This document shows positions 46,433 to 54,876 of a stretch of 64,000 bases of DNA, one piece after another. The position numbers were made by a program, and so were the translations under genes. The notes below the pieces were generated by a model, which was not told the origin of the DNA, made no database searches, and worked only from the letters and a program-made list of their open reading frames with translations. The DNA is taken from positions 43,413 to 107,412 of the forward strand of contig CAVRPV010000020.1 of NCBI GenBank assembly GCA_963723235.1, given 5' to 3'. Origin of the DNA: CAIRTM01 sp963723235 (GTDB lineage Bacteria > Desulfobacterota > WTBG01 > CAIYCZ01 > CAIRTM01). The stretch's first letter is position 1. Each line of letters begins with the position of its first letter.

Positions 46433-47854
46433 ATGCGACGTACACGTTGCTATCAACCCAAAACCATACAACGATTATCCATTTCCGCGCTATCAGTCCT
46501 GCTCTTGTTTCTCGGTTTCTATTCCAACTGCTGGAACGTGGCAGAACAAAAACGGTTCCTCAGTCTCCAAACCGGCTGCGACAGTCTCATTGTGGGCAGA
46601 ATGATTAAATCCCGCCAGGATGGCATGTTTTCCGCGGGTGGACTGACCGGTGCCTGTGTTCCCGCCAATACATATACGCATGGGCTGTCTCACGAATGGC
46701 TCTCCCCGGAGCAAGCCCGCAATCAATATTCAATCTATTCCAACGGAGCCACATGCGATACATATTCGCCATACATGTCGCAAACCGGTGGCCAGGCAAT
46801 GGTCTTCAGCGCACTTGACGGGTTGCTCCCCGTATCGCCCCCAACAAAGTTAATCCTGTTTCACCTGCTCACATCTCTGTTGTCAGCAACCGCTTTGACA
46901 TTGATTATCCTATGGTTCTACAGTGAGTTTGGCGCAACCGCCGCACTGTTCGCAGCATGCTCCATGATCCTCTCCCAGTGGCTAACCGCATATGGAAGAG
47001 ATCTTTGGTGGAGCATATGGGCTTTCTACCTGCCAATGATTGCAGTCATGTACTTTTTAAAAAACAAACGCACACGCTGCGGTAATCACTTCATCGCGTT
47101 TGGCACACTTATCTTCATAGCTGTTTTCGTAAAGTGCCTGATAAATGGGTACGAATTCATTACAACCACGCTGGTTATGATGTTTATACCATGTGTCTAT
47201 TACAGCATCAGAGACCGGCAACACGTCCGCCTTTTCTTAAAGGGGGCTTTCATGGCAATAGCCGGATCATGCCTTGCGATTTGCCTGAGTCTTGTAATCT
47301 TGTCTTGTCAGATTGCCGCTCTACAAGGAAGCCTGCAGGATGGTTTTGATCACATAGTCTATGTATTTGGAAAAAGAACTCACGGGGAGGCACAGAGCTA
47401 CCCTGGTTCGGTAACAGAGAGTCTAAAAGCCACCACACGACAGGTGGTCTTCCGATATCTGGCGGGCAGCTTCTTTGATCTCAATAACTACCTGACTGTT
47501 TCCAATCAATTCGTATCTCGTTTCCTGTTCAAAATACGTTATTTTTACCTGATTTCGGTCTTCCTTGCCATGTCTATTGTTGTACTTTTCCATGCAGATG
47601 CGAACTCCTCTGCAGAGCGGCGAACAAAGAACATCGCATTGGTATGTGCAACCTGGGTATCAATGCTTGCCCCTTTATCATGGTATGTTGTCTTCAAAGC
47701 ACATTCATTCATACATGCCAGCATAAACTTCGTTCTGTGGCAGATGCCTTTTACTTTTTTTGGATTTGCCGTCTGCGGCGTGGCATTCAGGAGCATGTGG
47801 GGGAAAGCTACACGTTCCAGCGGTCAGCCCGCAAAAAGGGTCAACGAAGCGTAA
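46433..47854 (+). CDS. Multi-pass membrane protein, possibly GT-C-like
   Basis: 473 residues with about nine or ten hydrophobic helices. After the first helix a loop carries LQTGCDSLIVGRMIKSRQDGMFSAGG and, further on, SNGATCDTYSPYMSQTGGQ; later helices include LWWSIWAFYLPMIAVMYFL. The overall plan resembles uncharacterised GT-C proteins but no diagnostic motif is certain. Start ATG 46433 lacks a ribosome site; an internal start is possible. Stands alone. Confidence 0.65.
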   Translation: MRRTRCYQPKTIQRLSISALSVLLLFLGFYSNCWNVAEQKRFLSLQTGCDSLIVGRMIKSRQDGMFSAGGLTGACVPANTYTHGLSHEWLSPEQARNQYSIYSNGATCDTYSPYMSQTGGQAMVFSALDGLLPVSPPTKLILFHLLTSLLSATALTLIILWFYSEFGATAALFAACSMILSQWLTAYGRDLWWSIWAFYLPMIAVMYFLKNKRTRCGNHFIAFGTLIFIAVFVKCLINGYEFITTTLVMMFIPCVYYSIRDRQHVRLFLKGAFMAIAGSCLAICLSLVILSCQIAALQGSLQDGFDHIVYVFGKRTHGEAQSYPGSVTESLKATTRQVVFRYLAGSFFDLNNYLTVSNQFVSRFLFKIRYFYLISVFLAMSIVVLFHADANSSAERRTKNIALVCATWVSMLAPLSWYVVFKAHSFIHASINFVLWQMPFTFFGFAVCGVAFRSMWGKATRSSGQPAKRVNEA

Positions 47855-47952
47855 CCCGACCTGCGAACTACACTATTTTTGAATGGTGCAACAAGAGAAT
47901 AATGCGGGCAATCCCGCTGCAGCGGAACAAACAGTCGTTTTGGAACAGCCCG

Positions 47953-48504
47953 TCAGGCGTCCTTTTTCCATATCACGTTGCGCATGCCCTCTCGGTAGCA
48001 CAGACGCCTGATTTTATAGGGTTCAATCGTAATCACGTTAAAATTGTAGGAGCCCGCCGCGTCGCCAAGGCCCTGATCTTCAAGCTGTTTCATGTAGCGT
48101 GAATACTGCCGAATCTGCTTGAAGCGCTCCGGGTCGCTGTTTTTCTTGAAGAAGGTTGCCCGTCCCCACACCTGCATGCCCGAAGCGCCGAAAAAATCAG
48201 TCCCCGGGTCATAGGGATCTGAAATACTGTAGGAAACGAGCTCATTTTCCTTCAGGTTGGCGATCTTGCCCCCGCCCTCTGAAAAAATGTGCACGGTCAG
48301 GCCGTTGTTGAAATACTCCAACGGGGTGCAGCGCGGCTCATTGTTTTTGCAGGTGGCAAGATGCAGCACATTGTGTCGATTGAGATAATCGACCGCCATC
48401 CCGATAAATTCATCCTCGGTCATGGACGATATCATGGTCAAGTCCACCAGAGCAAAAGCCGCGAGCTCCTTTTCATTTGGCTGCGGTACGATCACTTTAC
48501 CCAT
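47953..48504 (-). CDS. Pyridoxamine 5'-phosphate oxidase-like flavoprotein
   Basis: 183 residues from ATG 48504 with AAAGGAG upstream. A split-barrel flavin-binding fold: DYLNRHNVLHLATCKNNEPRCTPLEYFNNGLTVHIFSEGGGKIANLKENE, then GMQVWGRATFF and ITIEPYKIRRL. This fold covers pyridoxal-phosphate synthesis, F420/flavin reductases and general stress proteins; specificity cannot be read. Its stop codon side faces the TrpB2 gene 53 bases upstream on the same strand, sharing the same style of ribosome site (AAGGAGA...TTGC), so the two are probably one transcript. Confidence 0.8.
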   Translation of the reverse strand: MGKVIVPQPNEKELAAFALVDLTMISSMTEDEFIGMAVDYLNRHNVLHLATCKNNEPRCTPLEYFNNGLTVHIFSEGGGKIANLKENELVSYSISDPYDPGTDFFGASGMQVWGRATFFKKNSDPERFKQIRQYSRYMKQLEDQGLGDAAGSYNFNVITIEPYKIRRLCYREGMRNVIWKKDA

Positions 48505-48557
48505 GCAACACTCTCCTTTCACAACACATGTGCAGTCCGGCAAAGGTGCTGCTCCGT

Positions 48558-49934
48558 TTACCGGCCGGCTTGTTTCGGCTTCGGGTAATTACTGATCGGC
48601 TGCAGCGAGGCCTGCAGATCCTCCTCAGGCATTGCATAGTCGCTCAGCTCGCCGGCCATGTATTTTTCGTAACCTGCAAGGTCAAGCAGGCCATGGCCGC
48701 TGTAGCTGAAGATAATGACTTTCTCGCGCTGCTCCTCGCGGGCCTTGATGGCCTCCTGAATCACCGCGGCAATGGCATGGCTGGTCTCTGGAGCACAGAC
48801 CGGCCCCTCGGTGTTGGCCCACAGCATGGCCGCCTTGTAGCATTCGCTCTGCTTGAGTGCCCTCGGGTTGAAAAGGCCCTGCTGCACAGCTTGACTGACC
48901 ATGGGTGCCATGCCGTGATAGCGCAGCCCCCCGGCATGAATGGGCCGCGGGATGAAATCATGGCCCAGCGTGTACATTGGTATCAACGGGGTCTGGCCGG
49001 CGACATCGCCGTAGTCATAGGCAAACGGGCCGCGGGTGATCGTGGGACATGCTTCCGGTTCGACCGGTATAATGTCGATATCAGCGCCGTGTATCTTGTC
49101 GAGCGTGAAGGGAAACGCGAGGCCCGCGAAATTGCTGCCCCCTCCCGCGCAGCCGATCACGACGTCGGGCAGTTTTTCACCCGCCATTTTCAGCTGCTTT
49201 TTGGCCTCAAGACCGATGACGGTCTGGTGCAGCATAACGTGATTGAGTACGCTGCCCAGCGAATAGCGCGTTTTACCGCTTGTGTCCGCAACAGCCGCCT
49301 CAATGGCCTCGCCGATGGCGATCCCGAGGCTGCCGGGCGTGTCCGGGTATTTGGCCAGAATACTGCGGCCGACCTCGGTCTCCATGCTGGGGCTTGCCAC
49401 GCACTTGCCGCCCCACAGATTCATCATCACCTTGCGAAACGGTTTCTGATCAAAGCTGATCCGCACCATGAAGACCTTGCAGTTCAAACCGATCAGGCTG
49501 CACGCAAACGACAGGGCCGCTCCCCACTGCCCTGCCCCGGTTTCGGTCACGATATTCTTAATGCCGAACTGCTTGTTGTACCAGGCCTGCGCTACGGCTG
49601 AATTGGGCTTGTGGCTGCCGGCCGGGCTGACGCTTTCATCCTTGTAATAGATACGTGCCGGAGTCTTGAGATACTGTTCCAAAAATACCGCACGGCGCAG
49701 GGGGGTCGGCCGCCAGCGCGAAATAATATCAAGAATCGGCTCAGGGATATCGATCCAGGGGTCCTGGCACATCTCCTGCTCGATCAGGTTCATGGGGAAT
49801 ATCTTCGCCAGGGCATCAGGGCCTATCGGTTTGCCGGCTGCATCAACCGGCGGCTGCATGGCAAGTTCAGAACCCAGGTTATACCACTGGCGGGGCATTT
49901 CAGATGCAGGCAGATTAATTGTAATACTTTTCAT
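48558..49934 (-). CDS. Tryptophan synthase beta chain-like protein, TrpB2 type
   Basis: 458 residues from ATG 49934 with AAGGAGA upstream. PLP enzyme: the Schiff-base lysine K109 lies in SPAGSHKPNSAVAQ, with TGAGQWGAAL, GCAGGGSNFAGL and the C-terminal FSYSGHGLLDL. Longer than TrpB1 and of the TrpB2 class found in archaea and many bacteria, which can work without TrpA and may use O-phosphoserine or indole from other routes. No other trp genes nearby. Possible alternative role: serine/cysteine-related PLP chemistry. Confidence 0.9.
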   Translation of the reverse strand: MKSITINLPASEMPRQWYNLGSELAMQPPVDAAGKPIGPDALAKIFPMNLIEQEMCQDPWIDIPEPILDIISRWRPTPLRRAVFLEQYLKTPARIYYKDESVSPAGSHKPNSAVAQAWYNKQFGIKNIVTETGAGQWGAALSFACSLIGLNCKVFMVRISFDQKPFRKVMMNLWGGKCVASPSMETEVGRSILAKYPDTPGSLGIAIGEAIEAAVADTSGKTRYSLGSVLNHVMLHQTVIGLEAKKQLKMAGEKLPDVVIGCAGGGSNFAGLAFPFTLDKIHGADIDIIPVEPEACPTITRGPFAYDYGDVAGQTPLIPMYTLGHDFIPRPIHAGGLRYHGMAPMVSQAVQQGLFNPRALKQSECYKAAMLWANTEGPVCAPETSHAIAAVIQEAIKAREEQREKVIIFSYSGHGLLDLAGYEKYMAGELSDYAMPEEDLQASLQPISNYPKPKQAGR

Positions 49935-50098
49935 GCAACAATCTCCTTTTTTATGAACAATGTCAGTGCAGGGAAACTGCAGCACCCGCACCAGGGCGGA
50001 CGCCAATATGTTTGACAAAAAAACAGCGGTAATTATATGATGTAAATGTTCGATGCGCAACAAATTCTTGAACATTGCTTTTTACAAGGAACACCCAC

Positions 50099-50671
50099 AT
50101 GGACATGCCCCTGTATGCCGATGCGTTCAGCGCTCATCACCTGCAACATCTTGAGAAGTGGCTTGCCGACCCGGCCGTGCACAGGAACCTCTACACGCTC
50201 TACCGGCCCATGAATCTGAATGAGCTGACGCACTGGCTTGAGCGCGAGCAGGCAGACGATGCGCACATGTTTTTCTATTGCACCGCGCCCGAGACGTGCC
50301 CTGACACGACTGTGGGCCTGGGCATTGTGCACTATATCCACCCCAAGCACGGCTGCGGTGAGCTCTCCATCATCGTAAATCCGTCCTGCCAGGGCATGGG
50401 CTTTGGAAGGCGCATCCTTGCGCACCTGATGGAAACCGCGTTCCGCGAACACGGCCTGCACAAGATATTTTTCCACTGCGCGGGCCCAAACCAGCGCATG
50501 AGCGACATCGCCAGGCGAGCCGGTTTCGTGCAGGAAGGAATCTACCGGGAGGAGATTCACCTTGACGGCAACTGGTATAACACCTGCCGCTACGGCATGC
50601 TGGAGAGCGAATACGCAGCGTTTCCGGCAAAAAATCCCGACACACACAACGTCATGAAGCAGGGCGGATAG
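50099..50671 (+). CDS. GNAT-family N-acetyltransferase
   Basis: 190 residues from ATG 50099 with AAGGA upstream. RimJ/RimL-like GNAT with YADAFSAHHLQHLEKWL near the start, VGLGIVHYIHPKHGCGELSIIVNPSCQGMGFGRRIL (acetyl-CoA binding motif) and HKIFFHCAGPNQRMSDIARRAGFVQEG typical of the C-terminal half. Acceptor unknown. Divergent from the TrpB2 gene, 165 bases apart. Confidence 0.88.
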   Translation: MDMPLYADAFSAHHLQHLEKWLADPAVHRNLYTLYRPMNLNELTHWLEREQADDAHMFFYCTAPETCPDTTVGLGIVHYIHPKHGCGELSIIVNPSCQGMGFGRRILAHLMETAFREHGLHKIFFHCAGPNQRMSDIARRAGFVQEGIYREEIHLDGNWYNTCRYGMLESEYAAFPAKNPDTHNVMKQGG

Positions 50672-50707
50672 AACCTCCCAAACCCCGACACAAAAAGGCT
50701 CTTCGGC

Positions 50708-51676
50708 ATGGCGCAACGCTCACCCCTTCTGACCCTCAAAAGGCTGATACTCAGGAATCTGGTACACCGGCCCCTGTACGCCTGGTACCGCTTGGTTGTC
50801 GCAAAAAGAATTCTCACCACGCATCCGGTTTCCTGCGCAACGGACGAATCATTCGAGCTCCACACCCTGACATGCGACCATGACCTGCTCAATACCCTGT
50901 GGTCGCTGAAAGCCTGGTACTATTACAGCAATACCCGACCGGCACTGGTCATCTACGCGGGCGGGCCGCTGAGCGATCACTCAGTACACATCCTCTCAGA
51001 GCATTTCTCGAACTGCCGCATCATCCGGCGCAAACAGTTCAACAATGACATGCAGAACTTCCTCAAAAACCATCCGGCCTGCCTTAAGCACGCTTTAATC
51101 AGCCCCTTTTACTGCGCGCTCAAACTGTTCGGTCCAATGTACTACACCCAAGCGGACTCAGTGCTGTACTTTGATTCCGACATACTGTTTTTCCAAAAAC
51201 CTGTTGAGCTGCTCGGACACATCGAGCGCCAATCGCCCTGTTTCAATAGCGACTATCTGGATGCTTATGCCTACCCCTTGGAATTCATCAAAGAACTTCT
51301 TTCGGTGAAGCTGGAGCAGAAGGTCAACGCCGGGCTGTTCCATATCTCACGAAAAGACCTCGCCGGCACCCTTGACCTGATAGAAACCTATTTTGAAAAG
51401 GTCCCCCAACTCGACCATACAAGCTGGGTGGTAAACCGTCACGAGCAGACCCTGAACGCGATACTGCTGTCAAAGGCAAACGCAGCGCGTCTGAGCAGCG
51501 CATACCAAATATCACGAACACCAGGCACCGGCAGCACTGTAAGCCACCACTTTGTCAACGACGGTTCGCGGCCCGCGTTTTACCGGGTCGGCATGCGGCA
51601 GCTCGTGTGCTCAGGGTTTATCCAAGCAACCGCGCGCGCTGCGGCGCATAGAAAAGGCCTAGGAGACAAAGCATGA
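50708..51676 (+). CDS. Putative sugar transferase with DxD motif
   Basis: 322 residues. A GT-A-like core with DSVLYFDSDILFFQKP holds an acidic DSD motif typical of nucleotide-sugar transferases; the N-terminal region has KRLILRNLVHRPLYAWYRLV and the C-terminal half PSVHHFVNDGSR-like text near residue 280. Family assignment is only by motif. Its stop overlaps the start of the next gene by four bases (ATGA), so both are co-translated, and they likely act in the same glycan step. Confidence 0.75.
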   Translation: MAQRSPLLTLKRLILRNLVHRPLYAWYRLVVAKRILTTHPVSCATDESFELHTLTCDHDLLNTLWSLKAWYYYSNTRPALVIYAGGPLSDHSVHILSEHFSNCRIIRRKQFNNDMQNFLKNHPACLKHALISPFYCALKLFGPMYYTQADSVLYFDSDILFFQKPVELLGHIERQSPCFNSDYLDAYAYPLEFIKELLSVKLEQKVNAGLFHISRKDLAGTLDLIETYFEKVPQLDHTSWVVNRHEQTLNAILLSKANAARLSSAYQISRTPGTGSTVSHHFVNDGSRPAFYRVGMRQLVCSGFIQATARAAAHRKGLGDKA

Positions 51677-52281
51677 AACTGTTCTCAATCTGCACCCACC
51701 AGACCGCCGCATTAAAAAACGAATGGTTTTTAAAGACGCTACAGGACGACTGGGAGCTGCACATCGTCGATCTTGACAACGTGCCTCAGGGAAAAGGCGA
51801 TTACCTGTCCCGGGAGTGGTACCACTGCATCAGAAAAAAAATTGATATACTGATTGACGCGGTTAAAAGCAACCCGGACGACATCATCCTCTGGGCTGAT
51901 ATTGACATCCAGTTTTTCCGGCCCTGCACTGACATCATCAAAGAATGCATGCAGGGTCATGATATCGTGTTCCAGATGTGGAGAAAGTCCGCCACTGACG
52001 TCAATCCGGGCTTCATGGCGATCCGCTGCAATGACAAAAGCCGTGCCTTCCTCGAAGCTGTCTCAGCTGTGCCCTTTGACGGCCGGGCCTTTGCCGATCA
52101 GGATGTGATCAACGACCTGCTGAAAAAAGGCTCTCCGCCGATTCGCTGGGGAGTGTTCCCGCGGGAGATGTACCAGGTTATGCTGGGTTTGGTACCGGCA
52201 AACATAGCATTGCACCATGCGTGCGCGACGCCTGCCGCCCTGCACCAGGAACGGACGCACAATCTCGTCAATGGAGCATAA
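51673..52281 (+). CDS. Putative sugar transferase with DxD motif, possibly truncated by a frameshift
   Basis: 202 residues in this frame: MKLFSICTHQTAALKNEWFLKTL, LWADIDIQFFRPCTDI (DID motif), FQMWRKSATDVNPGFMAIR and ALHHACATPAALHQERTH. The small GT-A-like family of capsule sugar transferases normally extends about 30 residues further past the HHAC block with a K.EQL..IR pattern. Such a tail (EHKVEQLTSIRRYVEY) lies in the next frame at 52271-52381, so a one-base insertion near 52265-52270 is likely; joined length would be about 235 residues. Overlaps the upstream gene (ATGA). Confidence 0.72.
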   Translation: MKLFSICTHQTAALKNEWFLKTLQDDWELHIVDLDNVPQGKGDYLSREWYHCIRKKIDILIDAVKSNPDDIILWADIDIQFFRPCTDIIKECMQGHDIVFQMWRKSATDVNPGFMAIRCNDKSRAFLEAVSAVPFDGRAFADQDVINDLLKKGSPPIRWGVFPREMYQVMLGLVPANIALHHACATPAALHQERTHNLVNGA

Positions 52282-52381
52282 AGTCGAACAGCTCACCTCA
52301 ATTCGACGATACGTGGAATATCCTGCGTGGAGAAAAATACTGTTCCGGCTGAGTGAACTTCTCAAGCGCATCCTGCGCTAA
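52271..52381 (+). CDS. Displaced C-terminal tail of the sugar transferase (36 codons)
   Basis: Frame from ATG 52271 to TAA 52381 reads MEHKVEQLTSIRRYVEY then PAWRKILFRLSELLKRILR, a basic amphipathic tail. It fits the missing end of the preceding transferase better than an independent gene, as there is no ribosome site. If independent, it is a tiny cationic peptide of unknown role. Confidence 0.4.
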   Translation: MEHKVEQLTSIRRYVEYPAWRKILFRLSELLKRILR

Positions 52382-52546
52382 ATCGCAAAATTTTTCAGTT
52401 TGCGCATTAAAGCGAATGTGTATACTATCGCGTGTACGTAAATCAGAATGCAGGGTGGACGTGCGCAGCCCCACCGTTTGTTACAACCGCAGAAACATGC
52501 GGTATGATGCCCGGTCGAACATAGGATACAAAGGGGACCTTCGAAC

Positions 52547-52882
52547 ATGGATACAACAACAAACCACGATAAACGTATCAAGCCGCGCATCAGCGTCACC
52601 CTCGAGGCGACAGTCAGCTTTGCAGGACGTGAAACTGAGGAGCATCAAGCCCTGATTTCAAACCTGAGCGCAACCGGCGCGCGCCTGCACCTTAAAAACG
52701 CAACACCCATTAGGGCAGGCATGGGTATTACCCTGAAAATTTTTATTCCGAACACGGTCCTGCACTGTGCAAGTGAAGGCGAAATTTTGTGGGTAAGTCG
52801 GCAGCACAATGCGGTTTCACTTGGCGTCAATTTTAAAGACTTCTTGAGCGAATTCATGCTGCAGCAACTCATAAAAATATGA
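52547..52882 (+). CDS. PilZ-domain (c-di-GMP-binding) protein
   Basis: 111 residues: the RxxxR-like KRIKPRISVTLEATV, then ISNLSATGARLHLKN (D/NxSxxG motif) and GEILWVSRQHNAVSLGVNF complete the PilZ barrel, so c-di-GMP binding is plausible. Single-domain PilZ proteins act as effectors on motility, exopolysaccharide or secretion machines; target unknown here. ATG 52547 after AAGGGG. Confidence 0.9.
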   Translation: MDTTTNHDKRIKPRISVTLEATVSFAGRETEEHQALISNLSATGARLHLKNATPIRAGMGITLKIFIPNTVLHCASEGEILWVSRQHNAVSLGVNFKDFLSEFMLQQLIKI

Positions 52883-53196
52883 GCCTGGAGATGGCAGGCA
52901 CAGTATAGCCTGCTTGCAAAGCCTGCCGCGCTTGAGCCTTTGTCAACTGCACTGCGATGTGATCCCTCTGCCCTGCCTTCAAGCCCTTATTGGTCGTTCC
53001 GGCAAGGGGCGAAAAATCAAGATATATTTTGTTTCAATCAGTCTTCACTCCGGCTTCACCTGCTTGTCGATAGTATTCGTCCATACAGCCATCCCCGCGA
53101 TCATGTGTAAGGCAAGAGACAGCCGCAGGCCAAGATGCAGGGCGGCTTTTCAAGATTCAAAATGAACTCTTTGCGCGCCCCCTCGTATCTTCCTGT
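52883..53196. other. Intergenic stretch without recognised gene
   Basis: 314 bases between the PilZ gene and the terminator of the Cys-rich protein gene. A protein-like but startless frame (ALHMIAGMAVWTNTIDK and neighbours) occurs on the minus strand, too short to call. Confidence 0.35.
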
Positions 53197-53235
53197 AAAA
53201 AAAAGACCGGGGGCTGGCTGTTCCAGTCCCCGGTC
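53197..53235 (-). terminator. Intrinsic terminator of the Cys-rich secreted protein gene
   Basis: On the minus strand GACCGGGG pairs with CCCCGGTC (53205-53212 and 53228-53235 on the plus strand) with an inner CTGG/CCAG pairing, followed by eight T residues (A-run 53197-53204 on the plus strand). It lies 44 bases after the stop of the gene at 53279. Confidence 0.85.
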
Positions 53236-53278
53236 AGGGAATTGCTGCTTTTTACAGGGATCAAAACTCTATTGAGCC

Positions 53279-54037
53279 TTACTTCCCTTTCTTGGCTTCT
53301 TTCTCCAGTTTCTTTTTGAGCTTTTCAGCCATTTTAGCCTCTTTTCTCTCTTGCTGTTCCAGTCTCTTTTGTTCCTTCTCAGCGTCTTTAAAGCCCGGCG
53401 TCTTGATGTAAACCTTACCGACGCAGCTGCCGACGCTGACATCAAAGGATTCTCCTTCAATCACAACATCGCCAGGCACTAAAATCTGGACTTTCAGCAC
53501 ATCACTGTTGCCAGCCACAAATGATCTGTAAATATCGAAGGGACCGAAAACAATAGCACCATTGGGATCAAAGCCTTCTTCACCCATGATTCCCTTGATG
53601 GTGAACATCTGCTTGGCCCGTTTGCCCTTCTTGCCCATATTGAGTACCGGAGGATTAATGAACAGTCCACAGGCGATCTCCTCGGCGCACACACCCTGAT
53701 CGCATACTTTACCGTCAGCGCAGTTAAGATCATTCAGGCATTCCACGCATTCAAGGCTCTCACTGCAGAATGGTGTTGCATTGTCAGCGCAGTCAAGATC
53801 ATCCTGGCATTCCACGCAGCCCTGGCTGAGCTCGTCGCAGATCTGATCAACGCAGTCAACAGCAATCCCCGCAACGCAGATACTGCCTTCTGAACTGCAG
53901 GATTCTATGCCGTTGCAGTACACGCTATCAATGCAGTCCGCATCAGCTATGCAGGGCTCCCCCAATCCGGCTGCGTTCGCATTAAACGCAAAAAGCAGAA
54001 ATGCAAACCCGATCAAACTCAGTGTAATTTTCTTCAT
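53279..54037 (-). CDS. Secreted cysteine-rich repeat protein with charged coiled tail
   Basis: 252 residues from ATG 54037, AGGAG six bases upstream. Signal peptide to about residue 22 (FAFNANA). Residues 25-125 contain some 18 cysteines in repeating pairs (for example ADADCIDSVYCNGIESC, then CVECQDDLDCADN and CVECLNDLNCADGKVC), like the short Cys-rich modules (DKK/EGF-like) found in myxobacterial and planctomycete surface proteins. Residues 130-210 form a beta-rich part (NPPVLNMGKKGKR, FGPFDIYR, VLVPGDVV). The last about 40 residues are almost only K, E, Q, R and A, a charged coiled-coil tail. Probably a surface or matrix protein; no enzyme motif. Confidence 0.75.
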   Translation of the reverse strand: MKKITLSLIGFAFLLFAFNANAAGLGEPCIADADCIDSVYCNGIESCSSEGSICVAGIAVDCVDQICDELSQGCVECQDDLDCADNATPFCSESLECVECLNDLNCADGKVCDQGVCAEEIACGLFINPPVLNMGKKGKRAKQMFTIKGIMGEEGFDPNGAIVFGPFDIYRSFVAGNSDVLKVQILVPGDVVIEGESFDVSVGSCVGKVYIKTPGFKDAEKEQKRLEQQERKEAKMAEKLKKKLEKEAKKGK

Positions 54038-54198
54038 GGTCACTCCTTCCGTGAAGGCATGTTAGTTCGTTCTACGTGCCTTCTGTAGGTTACTGTGTTC
54101 TCTCCTGACCTTCGCCTGAGACGTTCCGCGCTTTAAGGCCGCTACCCTGTTGCTGCCGTGTATCCTTCATCAGGGTCCCGAACCCGTCTCTACAGCAA

Positions 54199-54350
54199 GT
54201 ATATAATGTGTGCGGTATACCCATCATCAGCAACGTACAGAATCCAGTATCAGTACTACCGCTTCTACATGGTATGTATATTGTGCGGTATGCCCACCGT
54301 CAGTCGCCTCAGCTACAGCCAGAATCAGATTCCGTACTACCGCGTATATG
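54199..54350. repeat. Imperfect tandem direct repeat, two copies of about 75 bases
   Basis: Copy A (54199-54270) and copy B (54272-54350) share GTATRTA..TGTGCGGTAT.CCCA..GTCAG, then CTACAG..AATC and end in GTACTACCGC. Similarity is clear over most of the unit despite small indels. A decayed minisatellite or an old segmental duplication is likely; no coding frame is conserved across the copies. Confidence 0.6.
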
Positions 54351-54701
54351 TATCTATTACATATGGCATATATACACCCTATTTGCAATCCCCAACATTT
54401 ATAGATGAATGACATATACAAAATGCACCCTCATGCCCTGCAGGCAGTTTAATACATTGCCAGTGTGTGCTGCTGCCAACATGCGGATCAGCATGAAAAC
54501 TGCTGCATAGCATGTACATTAAAAACAAAGGGTGTTGTCAACTATTAATTCGACAAGTAAGCAGCAGGTCGATTGTTGATATGTTGTGGATGCATTCAGC
54601 TCGGGCCACTATATACAGGCCCTTCGAGTAATGCACAGCAACTGTTAATACCCTGTTGAAAACCCTGAGGAAATCGCATGCCGTGAGCATAAATAGAGGG
54701 T

Positions 54702-54720
54702 ATTGAGCACATTGCTCAAT
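54702..54720. repeat. Perfect 8-bp hairpin
   Basis: ATTGAGCA and TGCTCAAT around CAT, followed by TTTT on the plus strand; could be a weak terminator or an operator upstream of nothing in particular, since the nearest gene (GT4, minus strand) ends at 54877. Confidence 0.5.
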
Positions 54721-54876
54721 TTTGGAGCAGTGCCTGCAGGGCCGCTTAAGGTATTGTATTTTCATATCCTGCAAGCAGCCGATATATGCCGACCTCATAC
54801 CACATACATGAGCGTGGAAAGAAACATTTTTTGCCTGCCCCCTCAGCAAGCGTATGGTGTGAATCCGTGCCTGGTG

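Larger units (their letters stand above)
54038..54876. other. Long gene-free stretch with degenerate repeats
   Basis: 839 bases without a convincing gene. It holds the promoter side of the Cys-rich gene, an imperfect direct repeat (54199-54350) and a perfect hairpin (54702-54720). Frames on both strands have no protein-like features. Composition is AT-richer than the flanks. Confidence 0.5.

Noticed and set aside
52914..53165. Plus-strand frame after the PilZ gene
   Set aside because: No ribosome site, no domain; composition not protein-like.
54199..54350. Possible CRISPR array
   Set aside because: Only two eroded units with no constant short repeat or spacer pattern; no cas genes in the window.
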